NCBI GenBank assembly: GCA_964585585.1 | Contig: CAZPEL010000049.1 | Span: 1-5,187, forward strand | Direction of reading: 5' to 3' | Source of the DNA: CAZNAQ01 sp964585585 | GTDB lineage: Bacteria > Patescibacteriota > Patescibacteriia > Patescibacteriales > JAGXOH01 | DNA length: 5,187 nucleotides | Shown here: piece by piece, positions 1-4,999 of the stretch | Numbering within the stretch: position 1 is the stretch's first letter | Layout of the letters: every line of letters begins with the position of its first letter | Program-made: the position numbers and the translations under genes | The notes under the pieces: model-generated | The model's database searches: none | Told to the model about the DNA's origin: nothing | What the model saw: only the letters and a program-made list of their open reading frames with translations

Positions 1-20
1 AAAATAACCGTTTAGTTTTA

Positions 21-55
21 TTGTAAGGTTACCGCATTTAATGCTACAATATAAT
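21..55 (+). promoter_or_regulatory. sigma70-like promoter of the lipoprotein gene
   Basis: TTGTAA at 21-26 and TACAAT at 45-50 are separated by 18 bp. TACAAT is preceded by TGC, giving an extended -10. A perfect TATAAT also sits at 50-55, overlapping it, but has no good -35 at 17 bp. Either hexamer places transcription start at about 57-62, just before the Shine-Dalgarno sequence at 72-78. The assignment rests on consensus matching only. Confidence 0.6.
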
Positions 56-71
56 AAACAAATAGAAAGAG

Positions 72-78
72 AGGAGGT
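72..78 (+). promoter_or_regulatory. strong Shine-Dalgarno sequence far from the first ATG
   Basis: AGGAGGT is a near-perfect anti-16S match, but the first ATG is at 133, 54 nt after it. No ATG, GTG or TTG lies between them in any frame. The only codon at normal spacing (6 nt) in the lipoprotein frame is ATT at 85, and that frame stays open from 85 to 133. The site therefore works through a rare ATT start, through the intervening hairpin, or not at all. Confidence 0.65.
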
Positions 79-90
79 CTAAAAATTAAC

Positions 91-123
91 AGTAAAGGGG
101 CTCTTTATCCGAACCTCTTTACT
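91..123 (+). promoter_or_regulatory. leader hairpin between ribosome binding site and ATG
   Basis: Bases 91-100 (AGTAAAGGGG) pair with 114-123 (CCTCTTTACT) over ten consecutive positions, nine Watson-Crick and one G-U, closing a 13-nt loop. The hairpin fills most of the interval between the Shine-Dalgarno sequence (72-78) and ATG 133. Folding it shortens the effective distance from 54 to about 21 nt. There is no T-tract after it, so it is not an intrinsic terminator. A role in start selection or translational control is inferred. Confidence 0.55.
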
Positions 124-132
124 TCAAAACTT

Positions 133-885
133 ATGACCAGGATTCTTACTTTGTCCTTGGTTCTCGCGCTTTCAGTGGTGGCCTTGGCCGGATGCGGCCA
201 ATCGGAACAAGAACCCGCCTCTGAGGACCAAGACCAACAAGGCCAACAAGAACAAGCTTCCCCGGACGCGGCGTCCGAGGAAGGAGATGCCCCTCAAGAG
301 GCGGAGCCCTCCACTCCTACGGTCTCTTCCATTTTGAGCGGATTCTCCGATGTGGGTTCGCTCAAATATGACGTGGTGGTAAACCCCGCCAACGGAGAAG
401 AACACACCGCCACGGTATGGTGGAAAGGGGACCAAATGAAGGCCGAATCCACTATGAGTATGCAGGGAAGAGATGTTGATGGAGTTTATCTTCTGGATGA
501 ATCCAAGAATGAGGCCATTGCTTATTCCTCCGACATGGGCCGGGCCATAAAAATGGATTACTCCCGAGTCAAAAAGCAGGTCGGCACTTCCCCGGAAGAA
601 CAAACCTCGGAGATACAGTCCGGAGCCCCCAAGATCACCTCAACCAATGAAGTTTGGGACGGCAAGGATTGTGTAGTCGTGGAATACACCGATGACCAAG
701 GCAACACCGGCAAGACTTGGATCTGGAAAGAACATGGCCTGCCGGTCAGATCCGTCCACCAGACCGGCCAAGGAGAATCCGTAATGGAACTCAAGAACAT
801 AGAATTCACCAACATCCCGGACAGCGAATTTGAGCTGCCCGCGGGAGTGGAAGTAATGGAACTGCCGACCGGAATCATGAACTAA
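133..885 (+). CDS. secreted lipoprotein, LolA/LppX-like domain
   Basis: This 250-residue protein starts with a short basic n-region (MTR) and a hydrophobic stretch ending in the lipobox L-A-G-C. Cys21 is the predicted lipidated residue, so the protein should be anchored on the outer face of the cytoplasmic membrane. Residues 22-62 are a disordered linker rich in Gln, Glu, Ala and Pro, a common tether in surface lipoproteins. Residues 63-250 look like a single beta-rich domain. Its landmarks are VWWKGDQMKAE (95-105), GKDCVVVEY (177-185), TWIWKEHGLPVR (195-206) and a closing IPDSEFELP (228-236) followed by GVEVMEL. That order, with a WK-x-GLP-x-R strand and a final 'F-x-LP-x-GV' segment, resembles the LolA/LppX/LprG superfamily that binds lipids in a half-barrel; this is by eye only. 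Ligand and function are unknown. ATG 133 is the first standard start; an ATT start at 85 would add 16 residues before the signal peptide. The gene is monocistronic, with its own promoter and terminator, and is visibly GC-richer than the ATPase gene at 3629. Confidence 0.85.
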   Translation: MTRILTLSLVLALSVVALAGCGQSEQEPASEDQDQQGQQEQASPDAASEEGDAPQEAEPSTPTVSSILSGFSDVGSLKYDVVVNPANGEEHTATVWWKGDQMKAESTMSMQGRDVDGVYLLDESKNEAIAYSSDMGRAIKMDYSRVKKQVGTSPEEQTSEIQSGAPKITSTNEVWDGKDCVVVEYTDDQGNTGKTWIWKEHGLPVRSVHQTGQGESVMELKNIEFTNIPDSEFELPAGVEVMELPTGIMN

Positions 886-923
886 GACCTCGAAAACATT
901 CCCAAGATCAAACTTCAAGAATC

Positions 924-957
924 AAAAAACCGCTGTTCTCCAAAACAGCGGTTTTTT
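924..957 (+). terminator. intrinsic terminator of the lipoprotein gene
   Basis: A 14-bp perfect stem (924-937 with 944-957) contains the core ACCGCTGTT/AACAGCGGT, closes a 6-nt loop CTCCAA, and ends in a run of six T. The six A on the other side make it usable leftward too. It starts 38 nt after the lipoprotein stop codon. Confidence 0.92.
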
Positions 958-972
958 CTTTCAAGATCGCAA

Positions 973-1006
973 AACCCCTCTTAATCTCCCCTTCACTAAG
1001 GGGAGA
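973..1006 (+). repeat. palindromic repeat unit, simple form
   Basis: AACCCCTCTTAA is followed by a perfect stem TCTCCCCTT (985-993), loop CACT, AAGGGGAGA (998-1006). This is the uninterrupted reference form of a family present at least six more times in the window, in both orientations. It is REP/MITE-like in size and structure and does not code. It lies 15 bp after the lipoprotein terminator. Confidence 0.85.
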
Positions 1007-1023
1007 AAAACACAGTCGAACCG

Positions 1024-1081
1024 AACCCCTCTTAATCTCCCCTTGTTCCTTCGACTTTGCTCAGGACAGGGAAAGGGGAGA
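1024..1081 (+). repeat. palindromic repeat unit with a nested insert in its loop
   Basis: The first 21 bases are identical to the unit at 973, and the closing arm AAGGGGAGA lies at 1073-1081. The 4-nt loop is replaced by 28 nt containing CCTTCGACTTTGCTCAGG, a second repeat motif that recurs at 3454-3477. The 17-nt spacer before this unit and the bases after it (AAAAnAnAGTCnAACC) are also alike, so unit plus spacer appear tandemly duplicated. Confidence 0.85.
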
Positions 1082-1100
1082 AAAATAAAGTCAAACCAGG

Positions 1101-1156
1101 CCCCTCCCCTTATTAAGGGCCTGCCTGCCGGTAGGCAGGGAGGTTAGGAGGGGTTA
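1101..1156 (-). repeat. palindromic repeat unit, inverted, with nested CCTGCC palindrome
   Basis: Read on the minus strand this is AACCCCTCCTAACCTCCC, then a 20-bp near-palindrome, then CCCTTAATAAGGGGAGGGG. The insert (1120-1139, CCTGCCTGCCGGTAGGCAGG) splits one stem arm of the basic unit. Bases 1102-1156 recur exactly at 1257-1311 across the gap. Confidence 0.85.
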
Positions 1157-1256
1157 NNNNNNNNNNNNNNNNNNNNNNNNNNNNNNNNNNNNNNNNNNNN
1201 NNNNNNNNNNNNNNNNNNNNNNNNNNNNNNNNNNNNNNNNNNNNNNNNNNNNNNNN
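1157..1256. other. assembly gap, exactly 100 N
   Basis: One hundred consecutive N. A round 100 is the usual placeholder for a scaffold join of unknown length, so nothing can be inferred about what lies here. The two ends abutting the gap are the same 55 bases (1102-1156 and 1257-1311), so the true distance may be zero or negative. Confidence 0.98.
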
Positions 1257-1311
1257 CCCTCCCCTTATTAAGGGCCTGCCTGCCGGTAGGCAGGGAGGTT
1301 AGGAGGGGTTA
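1257..1311 (-). repeat. second copy of the 55-base repeat at the gap edge
   Basis: Identical over all 55 bases to 1102-1156, in the same orientation, including the nested CCTGCC palindrome (1275-1294). It starts on the first base after the gap, while the other copy ends on the last base before it. It may be a genuine second copy or the same locus counted twice by the assembler. Confidence 0.85.
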
Positions 1312-1317
1312 TCGGCC

Positions 1318-1356
1318 AAGCAACAGTCTCCCGACAGGGGACTGTTGCTTCTTTTT
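1318..1356 (+). terminator. intrinsic terminator without a visible upstream gene
   Basis: AAGCAACAGTCTCC (1318-1331) pairs with GGGGACTGTTGCTT (1337-1350) over 14 positions with one G-T, around loop CGACA, followed by CTTTTT (1351-1356). There is no T-run on the leftward side, so it acts rightward. The nearest rightward gene ends at 885 and has its own terminator. The source transcript is therefore missing, perhaps in or beyond the gap. Confidence 0.75.
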
Positions 1357-1367
1357 ACCAATTTACC

Positions 1368-1395
1368 CGGCCTCCGGCCGATCACCCGTAGGGTG
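1368..1395 (-). terminator. GC-rich stem-loops after the helicase gene, possible weak terminator
   Basis: Just after the helicase stop codon (minus strand) are two small perfect hairpins: CACCC/GGGTG around a 3-nt loop (1383-1395) and CGGCC/GGCCG around a 3-nt loop (1368-1380). Neither is followed by a clear U-run on the minus strand, so intrinsic termination is only a guess. They may simply stabilise the mRNA 3' end. Confidence 0.35.
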
Positions 1396-1400
1396 GCAAT

Positions 1401-3011
1401 TCACTGAATTTTGGCCTCGATCCTGGTCCCTTTGAATTTTTTGTTTCCCAGGTCGTTGATAACGCTGCCCGCTTTTTCTTGTTCCACGGAAAAGATAGTA
1501 AAGCTCGGCATTATCTTTATTCTTCCGATATCCACTTTTCCTTTGTGGTTACCGGAATTGATCAAAGCAAAAAATTCCTTGATATCCAAATTATGCTTTT
1601 TGCCTATATTTATCTTCATCCCCACCATGCCGGAGTCATCTCTCCGGGGATCCTTTGATCTCGATCTGGAGTTACCGGCGTTGCTATTGTTGTTTATATC
1701 TCGGCTATTTTTATGTTCGTTTAAGACTTTGCCCAGTCCTAAGGTGGTGAATTTCTTTATAAGATCCTCTTTCTTTAAATCCTTTAATTCTTCTACCGCC
1801 TTGGCAAGATATTCTCCGCCACAGATCTCTTCGGTATCGGTTTCTTTTACTTCCTCCAGAAAAGAATCGATCCTCTTGGCCACAATTTCTTCACCGCTAG
1901 GTACTTTTTTGTGCTCCAAATTTTTGCCCACTATTTTTTCCAACTGTCTAACCTTGCTCTTTTCGCTCGGAGCCAAGATGGATATACAGATCCCGCTTTT
2001 CTGGGCTCGGCCCGTTCTTCCGCTTCTGTGGGTGTAAACCTCGTTCTGGTCCGGAAGATTGTAATTTATAATATGGGTAAGATCATTAACATCTATTCCC
2101 CGGGCCGCCACATCGGTGGCCACCAAAACCTTGGTCTGCCTGCTTTTGAATCTGGCCATTATCTCGGTCCTTGAGTTCTGGGAGATATCGCCGTGCAAGC
2201 ACTCTATCTCATAACCGGAAGCTTTTAGCTGGTCGGCCACTTCCTGGGTCTGCCTTTTGGTTCGGCAGAAAACAATGCCGTAAACTCCGGGCAGATAGTC
2301 CAGGATCCTTTTCAAGGCCTCGAATCTATCCCGGCTGTTGACTATATAATATTCATGGCTCACTTTATCCGCTCCGGCGTTCTTCTTGCCCACGCTTATC
2401 TCCTCCGGCTTGTTCATATAATTTTTGGCAATGGAGTAAATGCTTTTGGATATAGTGGCGGAGAAAAGAGACACCTGTTTCTGCTTCGGAGTCTGCTCCA
2501 AGATAGCGTCCAGGTCCGCCTTAAAGCCCATATCCAGCATTTCATCGGCCTCGTCCAGGACCACTTGCCCCACAGAGTCCAGATGCAGGGCCTTTCTCCT
2601 TACCAGGTCGTGGAGCCGCCCCGGAGTGCCCACTACGATATCGGCGCCCCGCTTTAGGGAGTTTGTTTGGATGTTCATGGGTTGCCCGCCATAGACGGAC
2701 ACCACCGAAAGCCCCTTTATATTCCCGGCCATATCCTGTATATCCTTGGATATCTGGATGCAAAGTTCTCTGGTGGGGCAAAGTATCAGAGCGCTCGGCT
2801 TTTTCCCGCCCGCCTGTATTTTATCCAAAATAGGCAAACCGAAAGCCGCGGTCTTGCCGGTTCCGGTCTGGGCCAGTGCTATTAAGTCGTTCTCAGATCC
2901 CAAAATAAAAGGGATGGCCTTTTCTTGAATAGGGGAGGGTTGAACAAAACCCAGGCCGTCCAAAGCTTGAACCAGCTTAGGAGACAACCCCAGTTGTTTG
3001 AATGTCGTCAT
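1401..3011 (-). CDS. deaD: DEAD-box ATP-dependent RNA helicase, DeaD/CsdA type
   Basis: This 536-residue protein has every motif of an active DEAD-box RNA helicase. Domain 1 carries the Q motif (FKQLGL at 4-9, with Gln29 in PSPIQ), motif I AQTGTGKT (47-54), PTREL (79-83), TPGR (129-132), DEAD (153-156) and SAT (184-186). Domain 2 carries ATDVAARGID (298-307) and HRSGRTGR (328-335). A helical region, then a polar Asn/Ser/Arg linker (about 430-460), leads to residues 462-536. That last segment matches the DbpA/CsdA RNA-binding domain (KINIGKK..., DIGRI, F-x-I-F-x-V, KGTRI). Such proteins use ATP to unwind short RNA duplexes in ribosome assembly and mRNA turnover, often at low temperature. The ATG at 3011 is preceded by AAGGA 8 nt upstream and gives the canonical N-terminus. 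Wording in both halves (YGIVFCRTKRQTQEVAD, DVNDLTHIINYNLPD) recalls Bacteroidota homologues to me, hinting at old transfer. DeaD is the best symbol; CshA or RhlE-like naming is possible. Confidence 0.95.
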   Translation of the reverse strand: MTTFKQLGLSPKLVQALDGLGFVQPSPIQEKAIPFILGSENDLIALAQTGTGKTAAFGLPILDKIQAGGKKPSALILCPTRELCIQISKDIQDMAGNIKGLSVVSVYGGQPMNIQTNSLKRGADIVVGTPGRLHDLVRRKALHLDSVGQVVLDEADEMLDMGFKADLDAILEQTPKQKQVSLFSATISKSIYSIAKNYMNKPEEISVGKKNAGADKVSHEYYIVNSRDRFEALKRILDYLPGVYGIVFCRTKRQTQEVADQLKASGYEIECLHGDISQNSRTEIMARFKSRQTKVLVATDVAARGIDVNDLTHIINYNLPDQNEVYTHRSGRTGRAQKSGICISILAPSEKSKVRQLEKIVGKNLEHKKVPSGEEIVAKRIDSFLEEVKETDTEEICGGEYLAKAVEELKDLKKEDLIKKFTTLGLGKVLNEHKNSRDINNNSNAGNSRSRSKDPRRDDSGMVGMKINIGKKHNLDIKEFFALINSGNHKGKVDIGRIKIMPSFTIFSVEQEKAGSVINDLGNKKFKGTRIEAKIQ

Positions 3012-3182
3012 AATTTAGATCCTTGGTTGCCGCTTAATGAGTGCCTTTCTAAATGTTGGCTCCAAAGACCCTTGCCCTAAAAGATCCTGACGCAAACAAT
3101 GACGGCACTTACAAAAGAGTGCAAAAAATTCTATTAATTTATTTTAAGCTTTAATCATTACACATTTTTCCGTTTTTGTAAA
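3012..3182 (-). promoter_or_regulatory. helicase 5' leader with RBS, hairpin and weak promoter
   Basis: On the minus strand, AAGGA (3020-3024) lies 8 nt before the helicase ATG and is a good ribosome binding site. The best upstream promoter match is TTTACA (3177-3182), 17 bp, AATGAT (3154-3159), which is weak at -10; it would give a leader of about 135 nt. Within it, GCACT (3118-3122) can pair with AGTGC (3105-3109). The same AGTGCC (3104-3109) can instead pair with GGCACT (3040-3045) near the RBS. Long structured leaders are typical of cold-shock helicase genes; regulation here is inferred. Confidence 0.4.
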
Positions 3183-3340
3183 GCCCGGGCCCGCCAATCC
3201 GGGAATTTAACCGAATTTTTCGATTGAAAATAATTGCATAAATGATAAAATTAAAATACACTAAGAGAACCGCAGGACTCGAAATTGTATTATATTTCAT
3301 TCTGTCGTTTAAAAACAGAGATCATCATGATAAACTTAGT

Positions 3341-3366
3341 AATGTACAGAGACATCTCTGTACATT
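3341..3366. repeat. perfect 12-bp inverted repeat
   Basis: AATGTACAGAGA (3341-3352), 2-nt centre CA, TCTCTGTACATT (3355-3366). The arms are a perfect match and no T-run follows on either strand, so it is not a standard terminator. It stands between the divergent helicase and ATPase genes. It could be an operator for a dimeric regulator or another short mobile palindrome. The rest of 3240-3370 shows no gene. Confidence 0.7.
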
Positions 3367-3377
3367 AAAAATCAATA

Positions 3378-3430
3378 TTTCTCCCCTTCTGGTTTTTTCT
3401 CCCCTTCGTAAGGGGAGACTAAGAGGGGTT
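3378..3430 (-). repeat. palindromic repeat unit, inverted, preceded by a half unit
   Basis: A lone arm TTTCTCCCCTTCTGG (3378-3392) is followed by a full unit: TCTCCCCTT (3398-3406), loop CGT, AAGGGGAGA (3410-3418), then tail CTAAGAGGGGTT. On the minus strand it reads AACCCCTCTTAG + stem, matching the unit at 973 apart from loop and one junction base. Confidence 0.8.
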
Positions 3431-3442
3431 TCATTAGTCATT

Positions 3443-3499
3443 TCTCCCCTTTACCCTTCGATCTTGCTCAGGGCAGGCAAGGGGAGGCCAGGAGGGGTT
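3443..3499 (-). repeat. palindromic repeat unit, inverted, with nested insert in its loop
   Basis: Stem CTCCCCTT (3444-3451) and AAGGGGAG (3479-3486) enclose CCCTTCGATCTTGCTCAGGG and AGG. This is a variant of the insert found at 1048-1070 (CCTTCGACTTTGCTCAGG), in the same position of the unit. The tail GCCAGGAGGGGTT ends the unit. Confidence 0.8.
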
Positions 3500-3510
3500 T
3501 ATCAGTTATT

Positions 3511-3533
3511 TTTTCCCTCTATAAGAGGAGAGA
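3511..3533. repeat. probable degraded repeat unit
   Basis: CCTCT (3516-3520), loop ATA, AGAGG (3524-3528), within a stretch that looks like TTTCTCCCCT...AAGGGGAGA with several substitutions. It follows two intact units and probably is a decayed third copy; simple AG/CT-rich sequence is the alternative. Confidence 0.35.
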
Positions 3534-3554
3534 CGGCAAAGATAATAAACCATT

Positions 3555-3598
3555 TTGATAATTTTATACTTGACAATTATAAAAATATCGGATAAAAT
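3555..3598 (+). promoter_or_regulatory. two overlapping sigma70-like promoters for the ATPase gene
   Basis: Promoter 2: TTGACA (3570-3575), 17 bp, TAAAAT (3593-3598). Promoter 1: TTGATA (3555-3560), 17 bp, TATAAA (3578-3583). They are offset by 15 bp and would start transcripts at about 3605 and 3590. The region is AT-rich, which raises the chance of accidental -10 matches, but a perfect TTGACA at ideal spacing is a strong signal. Confidence 0.75.
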
Positions 3599-3628
3599 TA
3601 TAATTGAGGATTATAAAATTATTTATTT

Positions 3629-4807
3629 ATGCTTTATCCGCGACAAATAAACAAGGACATAAAAAAATATTTGGAGGTTGGAGAGGAATTTATTATTCTG
3701 ACCGGAGCCAGACAAACGGGCAAAACCTCCATTTTGGTCATGTTAAAGGAATATTTAGAAGAAAAAGGACATAACTGTCATTATTTTAATTTAGAAAACC
3801 CGGAGTATTTAGGGTCCTTTGATCAACACCCATTTAATTTATTTGAATATCTGGAAGAAAAAAGATCCAAGCAATATGTTTTTTTGGACGAGATTCAGTA
3901 TTTGTCCGATCCCGCCAATTTTTTAAAATTGCTTTATGACGAAAAAAGAGAGGATATAAAGATCATCGCCACCGGTTCCTCCAGTTTTTATATTGATAGA
4001 AAATTCAAGGATAGTTTAGCGGGAAGAAAATTCCTGTTCGAGGTGTTCCCGCTTAATTTTCGGGAATACTTGGATTTTAAAGGATATTCCGATCTCGGCG
4101 TAGGAAAATTAAAGACCAAAGATCTCCGGAAGCTGGAAGAATTGTGGTCCGAATATATAGTTTACGGAGGATACCCCAAAGTGGCTTTGGCTGAGGAGGC
4201 GGACCTGAAAAGGATCTATTTGGAAGAAATAGGGTCTTCTTATATAAAAAAGGATATAAAAGAAGCCGGTATTGGTAACGAGGCTAAATATTTTAGTTTA
4301 ATGAAGATTATGGCCTCCCAAACCGGCACTTTGGTCAATATGAGCGAATTGGCCGATACTTTGAATTTGGCAGTCAAAACAGTGGAGGAATATTTTTATA
4401 TCATGACCAAATCTTACCATGTGGCTCTCATCAGGCCTTTCTTTAAGAATGTGCGCAAGGAATTGACCAAAATGCCTAAAGCGTATTTTTTTGATCCCGG
4501 TTTAAGGAACTTTTTTCGGAATGATTTCACCAAAATAGAGAAAAGAGAGGACAAGGGCGAATATTTGGAAAATATTTTTTTTCTGTATTTATTGGAAAAA
4601 GATGGTAGCGCGGACCGGATCAATTTTTGGCGGACCCAAGATCAGAAAGAAGTGGATTTTATCACCGAGGACGCCGCTTACGAGATAAAATTCGACAGCA
4701 AGAGATCCAAGCCGGACAAATACAAAAAGTTCACTGATAATTATCCGGAAAAAAAATTGGAAATAATAACCTATGATAAATGCAAAGAGTTTTTCTTTAA
4801 TATGTAA
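3629..4807 (+). CDS. AAA-family ATPase with DUF4143 C-terminal region
   Basis: This 392-residue protein has the layout of the AAA_14/DUF4143 family. There is an N-terminal P-loop GARQTGKT (26-33), Walker B FLDEIQ (85-90), a sensor-like IIATGSSS (112-119), LAGRKF (130-135) with FPLNFREYL (140-148), and YGGYP (179-183). A winged-helix-like stretch follows (MSELADTLNLAVKTVEEY), then the DUF4143 tail with EVDF (341-344) and YEIKF (351-355). The spacing E/D...ExK in that tail recalls PD-(D/E)XK nuclease folds. The length is usual for the family and no frameshift is seen. The family is common and often multi-copy in archaea and CPR bacteria; its cellular role is not known, so none is assigned. ATG 3629 is the only possible start, because an in-frame TAA lies at 3614. 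The nearest SD-like GAGGA (3606-3610) is 18 nt away, too far to be canonical. Codon use is markedly more AT-rich than in the lipoprotein gene, consistent with acquisition from elsewhere. Repeat clusters border the gene on both sides. Confidence 0.9.
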   Translation: MLYPRQINKDIKKYLEVGEEFIILTGARQTGKTSILVMLKEYLEEKGHNCHYFNLENPEYLGSFDQHPFNLFEYLEEKRSKQYVFLDEIQYLSDPANFLKLLYDEKREDIKIIATGSSSFYIDRKFKDSLAGRKFLFEVFPLNFREYLDFKGYSDLGVGKLKTKDLRKLEELWSEYIVYGGYPKVALAEEADLKRIYLEEIGSSYIKKDIKEAGIGNEAKYFSLMKIMASQTGTLVNMSELADTLNLAVKTVEEYFYIMTKSYHVALIRPFFKNVRKELTKMPKAYFFDPGLRNFFRNDFTKIEKREDKGEYLENIFFLYLLEKDGSADRINFWRTQDQKEVDFITEDAAYEIKFDSKRSKPDKYKKFTDNYPEKKLEIITYDKCKEFFFNM

Positions 4808-4832
4808 GAATAATTTTTTTATTGCTTTTTAT

Positions 4833-4870
4833 AGAGATTTCCGATCGGAAGCAATCTCTTAAAAAAGAGA
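4833..4870 (+). other. overlapping stem-loops downstream of the ATPase gene
   Basis: AGAGATT (4833-4839) pairs with AATCTCT (4853-4859), around the 12-bp perfect palindrome TTCCGATCGGAA (4839-4850). TCTCTT (4855-4860) can alternatively pair with AAGAGA (4865-4870) across AAAA. The two folds share 4855-4859 and exclude each other. The structure begins 26 nt after the ATPase stop codon and may define the mRNA 3' end, but no T-run follows, so it is not a standard intrinsic terminator. Confidence 0.5.
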
Positions 4871-4930
4871 CCACTAGAAGTGGATCTGACCGCCGGCAAT
4901 AGGGAGATCCGCCAGCTGGCGGAAGAGGGG
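4871..4930 (-). repeat. cluster of palindromes ending in a modified repeat tail
   Basis: It holds CCACT/AGTGG around AGA (4871-4883), GGATCT/AGATCC (4882-4887 with 4905-4910) and a 16-bp perfect palindrome TCCGCCAGCTGGCGGA (4908-4923), followed by AGAGGGGTTT. The order AGGGAGA, palindrome, AGAGGGGTTT matches the end of the common unit (AAGGGGAGA-CTA-AGAGGGGTTT) with the palindrome replacing the junction. No coding signal is visible. Confidence 0.6.
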
Positions 4931-4944
4931 TTTCATTGCTTATT

Positions 4945-4979
4945 TCTCCCCTTCACAAGGGGAGACCGAGAGGGGTTTT
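4945..4979 (-). repeat. palindromic repeat unit, inverted, simple form
   Basis: TCTCCCCTT (4945-4953), loop CAC, AAGGGGAGA (4957-4965), tail CCGAGAGGGGTTTT. Its left neighbourhood 4923-4953 is a direct repeat of 3421-3451 (28 of 31 identical), on the other side of the ATPase gene. It lies about 20 bp before the NYN remnant. Confidence 0.8.
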
Positions 4980-4999
4980 ATTGGATTAATAACAAAAAT

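Noticed and set aside
172..918. Minus-strand open frames opposite the lipoprotein gene
   Set aside because: No ribosome binding site or family resemblance; the plus-strand gene has a signal peptide, lipobox, promoter and terminator.
973..1156. CRISPR-like array of repeats and spacers
   Set aside because: Only three units, in mixed orientation and different lengths. The intervening spacers resemble each other, and no cas gene is present.
1401..1403. Possible recoded TGA (Gly), as in Gracilibacteria/Absconditabacteria
   Set aside because: The TGA falls exactly at the expected end of the DbpA-type domain, and readthrough would translate GC-rich hairpins. No internal TGA is needed anywhere.
1411..2037. 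Long plus-strand open frames opposite the helicase gene (also at 1911-2174 and 2355-2928)
   Set aside because: They are antisense to a gene with all DEAD-box motifs intact, lack initiation signals and resemble no family.
3184..3203. CCCGG/CCGGG hairpin upstream of the helicase as a terminator
   Set aside because: Only 5 bp with a 10-nt loop and no T-run on either strand; likely part of the sequence just upstream of the weak helicase promoter.
3242..3595. 117-codon open frame on the plus strand
   Set aside because: It runs through three palindromic repeat units, the 12-bp inverted repeat and both ATPase promoters. It has no ribosome binding site, and its protein is a translation of the repeats.
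4880..4999. GTG-initiated upstream extension of the NYN fragment
   Set aside because: The added 40 codons come entirely from palindromic repeats (4908-4979); the recognisable protein begins after ATG 5000.
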